Origin: Syncephalis fuscata
Taxonomy: Eukaryota > Zoopagomycota > Zoopagomycetes > Zoopagales > Piptocephalidaceae
DNA: 64,000 nucleotides
NCBI GenBank assembly: GCA_025786725.1
Contig: JAHLTZ010000017.1
Location: 186,001-250,000, forward strand
Direction of reading: 5' to 3'
Position numbers and translations under genes: made by a program. Positions 52,127 through 62,877 of this stretch are shown here, piece by piece. A model generated the notes under the pieces. It worked only from the letters and a program-made list of their open reading frames with translations. It did no database searches and had not been told where the DNA came from. Position 1 is the first letter of the stretch; every line of letters begins with the position of its first letter.

Positions 52127-52369
52127 TTACCCACCTATACCATTTTGCAAACACTTGTGTATTCCATTTTGTACATCCAATTTCTTGGCAACAACAACCG
52201 CAATAGCCAGTCCAAACAAGTATGAAAAGCAAATAGTCAACGACCACTGGTTGGCCATCATGGTAACCAGCACCTCAATCTCGCCTTTTCCCATTGTCCG
52301 AAATGGCACAAAGCTGTCCAAGCAGGATTTACAAAAATGTGGGGTATACACACGCGGTAACACAAACAT
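52127..52369 (-). CDS. Possible small single-pass membrane protein (80 aa)
   Basis: An 80-codon frame that ends 26 bp past the ABC transporter stop, tail-to-tail with it. It has an N-terminal cytosol-like part with two CxxC-spaced cysteines (HFCKSC) and one hydrophobic helix (WSLTICFSYLFGLAIAVVVA) followed by KK. A second Met (MGKGEIEV) could be the true start, giving a ~55-residue tail-anchored-like protein. I recognise no family, and the C-terminal 15 residues may belong to an intron. Tentative. Confidence 0.3.
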   Translation of the reverse strand: MFVLPRVYTPHFCKSCLDSFVPFRTMGKGEIEVLVTMMANQWSLTICFSYLFGLAIAVVVAKKLDVQNGIHKCLQNGIGG

Positions 52370-53842
52370 GGCATTGGGGCAAAAAAAGAAAGAACGAGAA
52401 TTACTACACTACGCAGCTGCGTAACAAATCATTTATTTTCTTTAGCGAATCAGATGTTGTCGTTATAATAAACGAATGAACAAAAAACAAAAAACAAACA
52501 AGCAAATACTGGTGTACGACGAATGCTGTATATCCCACGATTGGGGATAGTAATACAACGTCTATTCTAGTGTATGGCTATGCAGTTGAACAGATGATGA
52601 TGATGATGATGTCGTCCACCACGGTGCTTATTGGCTATTGGGGTGCCATTGAATATGTGTAGTTATGCAGGACAGACAGGTAGATAGGTATAGATATGTA
52701 AGTCTCATTTCTATCAAACCAATAGACAATTGCCTGTAAATATGTAGAACAAAGTCCAAAATGAAAAGAGTGTACCTATTGATTTGCACGTTGAACGTGC
52801 AGTTAACCTATTTGATTAAACAACAACAACAACGACGACGACGACGACGCTTTATTCATCAGCCTTTAGTGGCATCAATGCTTTAAAATGGATTTATACC
52901 AGCGTACGACAAGCACTGATTGAGTTGAACACCGTTGTTAAACGATGAATAATGCTTTACGACCATTATAGCGATCACATTCCATATTTCTATTTTTAGC
53001 CTGCTAATTGAGACACCGTTATCATATTGATCCATTTTCACATCATTCATTTTAATTATTAGGCCATTAATTCGCCATATTCACACGTCCACTCTATGGG
53101 GTGCGATAAGTGATAATCAATAGACACTTTATTCATTCATCTATCTATTTATCTCTCTCACGCCACTTTCTATCTCTCTATCTCTCTATCTCTCTATCTA
53201 TTATCGGTTTATTATCTATACCTATCACTAGCCGAGATGGCACCATGCGGTTTAGTCATCCCACCAATCACATCATCATCCCCATCATCCCGTCATTTAT
53301 AACGCCATGCACAGCGCAGTGGTGCTCCTTGGCTTATACTCGTTGGCAGTGCCTTGTTAAACGGCGAGTGCACCATTAGACGGGATGTTAGTGAGAACAT
53401 TGCCTATCTCGTCGTACTATGGCACCATTACTGTTACAATGGCTATTATTACCACTACCCCTTTTCCATTCTGTGGGTCTGTTTTGCATCCACATCTATT
53501 GCCATCCTCACCACCACCACCATCATTAATATTCTCATCTTTACCTTATGTTCTCATTCCCCCAACGGATGGTGTTTATTAACATCACACATTAATAAAC
53601 TGGTCGGTCATCAAATAATGTTTAAATAAAATAAATATGCCTTTGTACCTTTATTGCTCCAACTGTTTAATGGTCTAGCCTGTCATATCTTTCACTATAC
53701 TATCATTCGTCTACCTTCTACTGTTACCTATAGTTGTAACCGAAACTATTGTTCATTGTTTCTATTACGGCTACTACCACTACTATTACCAGCCTACTAT
53801 TATTATTATTACTTTTATTGTGGTTGCTGCAGCTATTGTTAT

Positions 53843-53877
<35 letters not shown>

Positions 53878-55089
53878 TTATGCTAGTAGTGTTCTGGTCT
53901 GCTTTACTACGGTTGGTTCTTAGTGACTGTTGCGCAAAGTCCAGACAAGCAATTGCTGTCACTTTCTTTTAACTTCCATTCTCTCCACGTTCTACACTCG
54001 TATCGAGTCACCTATGCTCATTATCTGCATAACGCTGGCACTTTTCTATCATCATTAGTAATTCAGATTGCACCATCCATCCCCGTCTTTATATAATACA
54101 CGCTTGCATCAACTGCTTTATCTATCCACCTGCTTGTTTCCGAGACGTTTCAATTATATTTCTGTTTTATTTGTTATCTTCTTCGCTCCGGCATATTCCG
54201 TTTATCGTTTTTGATAACACCCCTTACGCTTCACAACCATTTGGCATATTTAGGTGCGCGTGTACAGGTGCAGGCTTATATTGGCAATAGATTGATCTGC
54301 TGTCCGTATTTCGCCTTTACTCGTTTTATCTCTGGCATCCTTTTATTATTGACCGCGTCTATCTATCCATCTGTTTTGTGTCGTTTGGTCTATCTGCCCA
54401 TCTACTCTGACTTCCTTCCTTCCTTCCTTAAGTGTAGCACTACATCAAGCCTATCCGCACGCACTGACCGACTTGCAGGCAACATACCCCACCCAGTCCA
54501 ATTGTGTAGCACGTCTTCTTCTTCTTCCATTCTAAGGCTTTAACCGCAATAGCCGACCTATTTGGATTGATTGCCGACCATTGCTACGCGCGCATATTCC
54601 ATCTGCCGCTGAACCACCTTCTATCTATACAGTAGTGACTACTACCACTACTGCTTTAGCATCTTTGTGATTATTCCTTGTTAATGGAAACAGGTTGCAC
54701 AGTATCCATACGCCGTCTTCTTCCTCAAGGTCTTACTTTCTCCTTAGCCGGTCATAACATTAGTACAACACGCGCGCAACTGTGTGTGTGTGTTGACTGT
54801 GGCTGTGTCAAATATCCACATTTATTCTATCGATTCCCATTATAACACCACGCGTGTGCGTGTGTGCCCCATCCGCTGTTGATCGTTGTCATTGTTGTGG
54901 CCTTTTATAAATATCAACCTTTGTGAAGCGCCTCTACCACCCTCTTGTTCTACCTCACGCACGACGCCAACCTTCTTTACTTTATTGCAGTAGCTCTTTT
55001 GCTAGCACCACTACCGTCGGTTTAACCGTCATAGCTGTCGGTCGTCGGGATATCGCTTCGCCTTATAGATATCTAAAGTCATATACACC
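52370..55089. other. 2.7 kb gene-poor, pyrimidine-rich region with simple repeats
   Basis: No convincing gene. The plus strand is rich in C and T from about 53100 to 55000, like a long fungal promoter or 5' leader for the Ecl1-family gene. Simple repeats include (ACG)n at about 52833-52849, a (CTAT/CTCT)n tract at 53170-53205 and (TGTTGC)n at about 53840-53878. A (GT)n tract lies at about 54780-54792. The short frames in it are low-complexity and look spurious. Confidence 0.5.
53840..53878. repeat. (TGTTGC)n-type hexanucleotide repeat
   Basis: Six or so units of TGTTGC/TGCTGT in a non-coding region. In one frame it would read as a Cys run, which is an artefact of the repeat rather than a protein. 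Confidence 0.85.
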
Positions 55090-55873
55090 ATGGATAACGA
55101 TTGGTGCACCGTTTGCGATAAGCACGTAGATGTTCCGGTAAGTAGCTGTAAACTGTAGCATATGTTTATTTATTCAATTATTAACCATTCTATTCTATTA
55201 GGGCAAACTCTACTGTAGCCAAGCCTGTCGAGATAGTGATATAGGAGATGCTCAGAGTGAGAACGGTTGGCACACCGACTGCTCCACACGTTATGGCTCG
55301 TCCGTCTCACTGGCTTCCTCTGTTGATTCGACGCATAGTTTAATGGGTCCAACACATAATTGGGTGGCCTTTTCATCGTCGTCAACAACAGCTTCGTCTT
55401 CTATACAGAATAAAGCTGTAGAAAGCCGTTTTAAGTGGAACAGCATGTCTTCGTCGTTGTCGCCACTCCAGCCGGTTTTGACCACAGCCGTCAAGGCGAC
55501 AACAGCCACCACCACCACCAACATGTCCCGATTTAAGGTTGAGACAATATCAGCAGACTCGTTTTCAGAAATGAGTCATTCACTCAACAAATCTACGGCA
55601 GCGACAAAGAATGCTAATGGCGGTAAGCTTCGTCGCACAACAACAACATCCACTCGTGCCTCAGGTGGTATGGCCGGTCAATATACAAAAGAAATGCAAA
55701 AAGTAGGCAGACTTGAGTCGACACTATTGTCTACCGCTTCTTCAGCCTCAAATGTTTCTTCTGAATATCGTACACGACCAACATTCTTTCTAGGCTCGCC
55801 TACTTCCATGACAACATCGACCGCCAATGCAGCAACAAATTCTCATCGCTCATCAGCGCTATTAATGGCATAA
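55090..55873 (+). CDS. Ecl1-family (lifespan regulatory) zinc-binding protein
   Basis: Two exons (55090-55137, 55202-55873) give 239 residues. The N-terminus is the Ecl1 signature: MDNDWCTVCDKHVDVP, then GKLYCSQACRDSD. This gives a C-x2-C...C-x3-C zinc-binding pattern, with the intron between the two cysteine pairs. The remainder is Ser/Thr-rich and disordered (runs such as SSSSTTASSS), as in other family members, with possible phospho-sites. In fission yeast, Ecl1 proteins extend chronological lifespan and respond to sulfur, zinc and nutrient stress. This protein is longer than Ecl1 (80 residues), so it resembles the longer fungal homologues. The family call rests on the N-terminal ~30 residues. 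Confidence 0.75.
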
Positions 55874-58218
55874 TTTGGCCTATGCATGGCATCACTCCGA
55901 TTTATTCCGAAAAAAGACAAACAATTCACGTTTCTCGATATATTATTGCAATTCCAGCAACTATTCCGTATTACTTTAGTAACCACAATCATCATTGATC
56001 CATAGACTATTATGACTGTTTATAATTACTATAATTATCGTAATTAAGAATGGCTAATACTGATCTATAGATCAAGATGGTCAGATAATCATTAGGACAC
56101 GCTGATATTCATTTTTACAGTTTTTTTTACTTATCTTTATCACCGCTGCTTCTATCTTTGGTGTAAATAATTCTTTTTATTATTTCCTTCTTTTTTACTT
56201 CTTTGAATTAGATGTTGTTTTCTAGGCCCATTTCCACGTGTATGCTTAGCTTTCCGTTTCATGCCTATTTTTTTTCTTTTTTTTAACAACTCTACAAATA
56301 CTTTCCTTGTTTTTACGAATAGTAGCCACCATTATGAAATATATGACATGGGGCCTTCTCCTACCAACTCTGTTGGTTTCCGTGTATTGTTATTGTGTAC
56401 TTTTAGTTTTGATAGACTGTTTTACTAACCAGTGACCATTTTTTGCCATAATAATAATAGTAATATTAATATTATTAATAAATTTTGTCTACAGAATCCA
56501 ATGCATACAATGTTGTTTATCTTTTATTAATACAAATTGTTATGCACACATTGAATGGTATGTTTTAATGGTAATTAATTAATATACAATATCCCTTACA
56601 TTCATTAATACAAAATACTATTTGATTTCATTGAAACATTTGAGGTCAACCATTGTTGTTGCTGGTCATGTATAAAAAGATTGATTGAATATTAACATAT
56701 TACAATGAGTTACATTTACTACAATTGCAACCATGTTAGCTATTTTAGCAATAACATCAACAATTGTTTAGTTGCTCTATTTGATTGTGCTAGTGTTGTT
56801 GCGCTAATATACACATGCTATATATACCCATCACCTTGCTTGATTAACATTAAAATCATAACTAATTGACATGATCTGGTTTATTTATAAATAATCTTAA
56901 TAAAACATAACCCGTTCATATCCATATTGTTTGCTCTATCAATATAACTCAGTGAACAAACTAAGTGCGATAAGTTAAGTTTATTAATAAAAGAACTGGA
57001 ACCATATCGACAACGACTATATACAGCGTATAGCCAATATATAATAAAATAATAAACATTATAATGAATACGCAATATTGAACAAGATTAGCAATGTTAG
57101 AGTTATTGAGCAGATGACCGACATTAGTCGACATTTATTAACAATAGTGCTAGAACAAAAATAAAACCAGTTTTGGATACAGAAGACTATGCAAGTATAG
57201 AATGATATATAAAATGATGAATGTAAGGTAAGAAGGCATATAACACGATGTCAAAGTTATAGTGCATATAGTGCAATGAGTGAAGTGAGTAAAGTTTATC
57301 AGAACATATAAGCAATAGAATGCGTCTAGTATATCATATAGTGCTATATAGTAGTGTGGGATATATTGAAAGTGATATAAATGAATAAATATATATGTAT
57401 ACTGAGTATATGCATATTAAATAATAAATCTATAATGATGAGTATTTTGGACCCTGACGTGGATTACTCCTAGTTTCATGTTCAACAGAAAGAAAGTTTA
57501 ATTTAAAAGCGTAAATATTGTTAAATGTGGCCATTTTACATCCAAATTACAATAAATGACTAGTAAACTGTTTAATGTAAAATAAATACCTGATTTAATT
57601 AATAAATGAAATTATATATACAATATTCTAATAAAAGCCATAAGTCGAATGGCATTATACATATAAGGACTATGAACAAATTGAAATACAAATGAAAGAA
57701 TTGTTCAAGTGATAGAATAAAAGAAAAAAATTAATTGCATAAATACAAATAGAATTATAAAACAATGGATGTAATAAGAAGAACAGATCATAAGCAATGG
57801 TTAAAGTGGAATTTGAGCCTCATATCTTTATTTCCAAAAAAAAGTCAGGGGCTCAAAGTAAAGTAGCTTTTTAACTATTATACAATTCCATCTACTTGCT
57901 ATCAGTACAAATCAGTAAACGTGCACAGTACATAGTGCTTGATGCATATCTAACTAATTATATTGTTCAGCCAATTGGCTTTATTTGAGATTATTTGACT
58001 AATTTGGATTCTATAAAGTTTGTTCAGTTGTATTTGGCTGGCTTATCAGAAAAGTGGCCTTAGATACTAGCATGGGAGTCGATATGCCGATAAAAAAGTA
58101 GCACATTTCTCCTTAATATTTAATAGTAATGCTTCATTACTATTGACGCTACTACTTTTATTTTTCATTAACACGACCTATTCTACTGGCTCAAGCCTAA
58201 ACTTGAAAACTGTTTACT
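55874..58218. repeat. 2.3 kb gene-poor DNA with dispersed repeat fragments
   Basis: No gene is seen. 56617-56694 matches 12121-12199. 56500-56615 and 57890-57960 resemble the ~75-bp tandem unit of the 20.9 kb and 31.4 kb arrays. 57405-57530 resembles 61825-61950. Tracts of T (56115-56130, 56260-56284) and the tail before 58219 look like promoter DNA for LRO1. Confidence 0.5.
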
Positions 58219-60980
58219 ATGGCGGATAACACGCCTGTTCATTCGAAAACGGACTCAACAACCCGTCAGCGCAGTCGTAATCGCTATCAAAATAACGACA
58301 GCGGCAATAATAGCGACAGTATCGCGACCGAGGTAACAGGCAGTCAAACGATTCCTAATGAACATTCTGCCAACGCGCAAACCAATAATACAACAGCTAC
58401 TAAGGCAAAGCACAGAAAGCCCAGACGACCACGTCGCTCAATGTCTGTCGAAGACTATGTGCACGACTCGTTTCTATACCACGTCAACGACGAAGACTAT
58501 ACCATGGTCGACGGCAGTGGCGTTAAACTATCAGATAACCGGCCTATTATACGACGACGTGTATTTTTTGCACTCGGTTTACTGCTCGGTCTGTTTATTG
58601 CAGTCAATTTTTCCTCGGACAATAGCCCGGAATTTCTACGTGTATTATCCGCATTTGTATCAATGCCTCTTGCCGATCTTAACTTTAGCGCGTTACTACC
58701 GGCCAATATTGGTGTTGACGAATTTCTAGGCAATATTACAGCAAAGCTAGGTCCAATCGCACCGGCCGAATCTGAATTATTTGAACCAGGTGCAACGATG
58801 GCACGTGAAGAAGGTTTAAAGGCCAAGCATCCAGTTATTTTAGTTCCAGGCATTATATCAACGGTAATAATAGAAATAGAAATACAAACACAAATACAAA
58901 TAATAGTATTGAATAAGTGATTAATGATAATGCGTGTAATAGGGACTAGAAAGTTGGAGTACCTCGGAATGTTCTCGTAAATACTTTCGACATCGTATGT
59001 GGGGCACAATTAGTACGTAATTAGCTGTTTGATGATAAATAATTAATGTAAAATGTATTGCTGTTTTTTATTAGCTATGTTCCGAGCTGTGCTACTTGAT
59101 AAAGCTTGCTGGACAGAACATATGCTTCTAGATCCAGAAACAGGACTCGATCCACCTAATGTCAAACTACGCGCGGCACAAGGTAAGTAATAAATTTAAT
59201 TATTACAATTGTTATTTATCTAATAACTAATGATAGGATTGGACGCTGCCGATTATTTCATTGCTGGGTAAGTAATAATAAACTTGATAAACTTGATTAA
59301 ATATATAACCATTTACCGTTTACTACTAATCATTAGTTACTGGGTATGGGGTAAGTTAAATAATAATTAGATTAAAGTTATTTAATAATGAATAGGCAAG
59401 ATTATTGAGAACTTGGCAGCCATTGGCTACGATAATAATAATATGCATCTGGCGGCCTATGATTGGCGGCTATCATTTGCTAATCTTGAAAAGCGCGATC
59501 AGTACTTTTCAAAGTTAAAAGGTACAATTGAACTGGCCTGCAAGCTGGATAATCAAAAAGTTGTACTGGTGGCACATTCAATGGGTAAGTGGCTTTTATG
59601 CTATTAAATAGCAGCTAACAATTGCGATTATTATAGGAGCCAATGTACTTATGTATTTTTTAAAATGGGTTGAGTCGCCCTTGGGCGGTAATGGAGGTGC
59701 CACATGGGTCAACGATCATGTTCATACGTTTGTTAACTTGGCAGGCCCACTATTGGGACTACCTAAGACGGTGGCCTCGGTATTGAGCGGTGAAATGCGT
59801 GATACTGTACAACCGCTTGGCGAATATGTACTCGAACGTTTCTACTCAAAGGCTGAACGTGCAGCGCTTTTCCGTAGCTGGGGTGGGCTTTCAAGCATGT
59901 TGCCTAAAGGTGGCAATGCTTTATGGGGCGATGTAGAAACAGGTGCGCCTGACGATCTACCCGAAAGCAAGATCAGTTATAGCTCATTGCTTTATTTTCA
60001 TCCGGAACGTGAAAATCATATGGAAGATGAATGGAATCAGGAGAACAACACTAATACGACAGCTGATGGTCTGACGCCTCCTGCGTCATTTAGCAATATG
60101 ACAGTAGATGCCGCCCTTGAATTGCTTCATTCAACGGCTGGTGACAATTACAATCAAATGATTAAACGATACTATAGTTTAGGATTATCACCAACAGCCG
60201 ACGTTTTGGCCGAGTACGCGTCCCAGCATCAAACATGGTCCAATCCACTTGAAACAACACTGCCCAATGCACCCGACATGCAAATATACTGTTTGTATGG
60301 ACATGGCAAAGAAACAGAGCGAGGTTATGCGTATACGCGCACAGCACCTGCTCCATTACCAGTTGTAAATTCAGAGAATGCTGCCAACAACGACACGAAT
60401 AATCCACCACCACCTGTATGTATTGATAGCAGCTATTCTCGTGAAGACTATGGTATTGAAAATGGCGTGCTTGTTGGGGAAGGGTAAGATGGCTGATCAG
60501 CCATAATAACTCTACTTCTATATATATACTAATGATTTATAATATTGCAGCGATGGAACAGTCCCACTGATCTCTCTTGGATATATGTGCGTCGATGGCT
60601 GGCGTATTCCGCGATATAACCCGGCTCGTATTCCTGTTTATACGCGCGAATTTGTCCACCAGCCAACAAGTATTGTACGAAATATACGTGGCGGCGCCAA
60701 TAGTGCCGATCATGTTGATATTCTCGGTAATGCCGCGTTAACGGTAAGTAGCCAGGTAAATGATGTACGTTTTGTTTAATGCACTAATGCGTTATGCGGT
60801 AACTAGGCAACACTTCTCCGTATTGCTGCCGGCGCGGACGATAAAATACAATATAACGATATTACATCGTCAATTGAAGGTTACTCACGCCAGATAACGG
60901 CGCGAATACACACAGGAGAAATGTGGCCGTCGAATCCAGTGATGCACGAGTTGCCGACAGAAATAATGGAAGATTTATAA
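58219..60980 (+). CDS. LRO1: Phospholipid:diacylglycerol acyltransferase (Lro1/PDAT)
   Basis: About eight exons, including a 31-nt exon (59237-59267) and a 14-nt microexon (59337-59350). Residues 1-110 are a basic, Ser-rich cytosolic tail (KAKHRKPRRPRRSMS). One membrane segment follows (VFFALGLLLGLFIAVNF), then the luminal LCAT-like domain. It has HPVILVPGIIST, AAYDWRLSFANLEKRDQYF, the catalytic serine box VVLVAHSMG, WVNDHVHTFVNLAGPLLG, WGGLSSMLPKGGNALWGD, the catalytic Asp in GDGTVPLISLGY and the catalytic His in SADHVDILGN. Lro1 makes triacylglycerol by moving a fatty acid from phospholipid to diacylglycerol at the ER. The triad and flanking boxes are intact and there is no frame break. Confidence 0.95.
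59337..59350 (+). other. 14-nt microexon of LRO1
   Basis: The exon TTACTGGGTATGGG is flanked by AG and GTAAGT. It joins the preceding exon end (GCTGG) and the following exon start (GCAAG) to read IAGYWVWGKIIENL, the expected PDAT sequence. Confidence 0.85.
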
Positions 60981-62359
60981 TGATGCTAACACATACATTT
61001 TTAATAAAATACTGATAAGAAATATTTAAATAAAAAATAACGGATTACGATTAAATAAAAATGCAAATAGATTTATAATGGCTAGATTTGGGTCAAATGA
61101 CTTTTATTCTTAATGCATTATTGCTTCACTTGTTCTATAATGTACTGACATGTTGGATAGATTGACTTTTATTATTTATACTCCATTTATTGATAAATTA
61201 AACTCGGCTGTTTATAAATATTGACTGACAGGCTCACATCTCACAATCTACGTCATCACATTTCCCTTTCTCTTTCTTTACACTTGACAGCATATATCCA
61301 TTGCATATACTTGTACACTCCATATATACTAATGAGATAGTATTAGTAGTTGACTGAATACTAGTTGAGTACAAACACCTTTTACACTATGTCCTTGCAT
61401 TGCTCTTTTGTAATCTTACCTTTGTTACAAATCAGCTTTTATTGGCATGATAAGTGCATTTTTGGCTCTATTTATGTTGTTAAGCATATACCGTAAAAGT
61501 TTGTTTTATACTTTGCTCTTGTTATAGATTATTGTTGATTTATGGCAAACTAAAGCATACAGCAGTTTAATAGCATATGGCCGGCACAGCCATCGTGTAT
61601 TGCTGTCGTGTACATACAATAGAAACCGTATAGATGGTATTGCTAGTATAATTGCTGAGCAAGTTTTCAGCGTGAGTACAGCAGTGGGATCCGCTACTAT
61701 AGCTAATGCTGTATGTACACAGTTGTCAGTAAGATGGCGCTTTAATTATGTGCGCCGTTACCTCTCCACATATAACATGGTATTTAGGTATGAATATACA
61801 ATAAGAATAATAAGTAAATAATAGATATATGCATATTAGACAATAATTTACAATAATGGATATTTGATATTGATGTTACTCATCACCCATCATCATGTTC
61901 AATAGATTGAATGTGTAGTTCAATTACGCGAATGTTATTGAATAAAGTCATTTAGTTGTCAATATTGTCGCCATTTTAATGATGCAACTAGTCTTTCAAC
62001 GTCAAAACTAACCAGCCAAAAAACGTCAGTTAGTTATTAATGTCTCTGCCATTTAGATTATATCTTGTTAGTTTGATTTATTTATAAAGCTTTAAGCTTG
62101 TTATCTAATAATAAAACTGACAGGTAGCAGTTAAAGATATATTTTGAAGGTAATGATGTAATTTGGCATTGTCTACTGTCATTTAATGTCTTTTAATTTA
62201 CGGCTTAAAATAAAAAATTACACATATAAAGAAAATAATAGCACTTTTGATTTGCTTAACAACATTGAAGTCTTAATCCAACAAGTATATAGTTCTCTTA
62301 ACTATTATTGTGCAAAGCCATTGCAAATTGTCGGTCACTTTAAATCTTAATCATAAGTT
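60981..62359. repeat. Gene-poor DNA with weak dispersed repeat similarity
   Basis: AT-rich. 61825-61950 shows partial similarity to 57405-57530 (TATGCATATTA, then CATCATGTTCAA). A 73-codon frame at 61600-61821 has no family features. Nothing else could be supported. Confidence 0.4.
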
Positions 62360-62506
62360 ATGGAAAGCTTATCAATGTACATTGGACTGGGTATGCTGTT
62401 TGCTACTGTCACAGTATCAGTGGGCATATGTGGATTTCGTAGAACAAGACAAGTTCGCCCAGAAAGGGATGAGGATGTTGACCTTGATGAGGCTATTGGT
62501 AGATGA
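62360..62506 (+). CDS. Possible 48-residue single-pass membrane microprotein
   Basis: The frame starts ATGGAAAGC and ends TGA after 48 residues. Residues 5-24 form one hydrophobic helix (SMYIGLGMLFATVTVSVGIC), followed by a basic patch (FRRTRQVRP) and an acidic tail (ERDEDVDLDEAIGR). This hydrophobic-basic-acidic order is that of small organelle membrane proteins, such as tiny respiratory-complex or ER subunits. I cannot name it. It may instead be the last exon of a longer gene, since the upstream 1.3 kb has no gene. Moderate to low certainty. Confidence 0.4.
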   Translation: MESLSMYIGLGMLFATVTVSVGICGFRRTRQVRPERDEDVDLDEAIGR

Positions 62507-62877
62507 TTCCAGTCTAGCGTATAATGTTGCAACGTATAAACATTTATTAAAATGACATTTTTATTAAATGTTGCAAAAAATAAATTGAATACAGTTGTAT
62601 TGTTTAAATTTAAATATCGTGGATTTAAATGGCCGTCTAGTTATGTATAGTATATTTGACCAATAATATTATATACAGTTTTACTGTTCAATTAATTTTA
62701 TTAATAAAATCTGCGTTAATACATCAATATTCTAAATAGCAACACATCTGTGCAAAATGGTTATTTTAAATGTCAAATATATTTATACTTTTAATTAGTA
62801 AGTAAATAAAGCATGTTAAGTTCTAAAGTTTTATTTAAAAAATTCAATGGCTAATAACGTCAAAGATAGGTAGATAT
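62507..62877. other. AT-rich 3' intergenic region
   Basis: Lies between the possible microprotein and the 3' end of the kinase gene. Nothing else is seen. Confidence 0.5.

Noticed and set aside
53654-53923. Cys-rich plus-strand frame around the (TGTTGC)n repeat
   Set aside because: The Cys run comes purely from the hexanucleotide repeat, and the frame has no start context or homology.
61600-61821. A 73-codon plus-strand frame in the 61 kb intergenic region
   Set aside because: No recognisable domain, no signal or membrane pattern, and it sits in DNA with repeat-like similarity.
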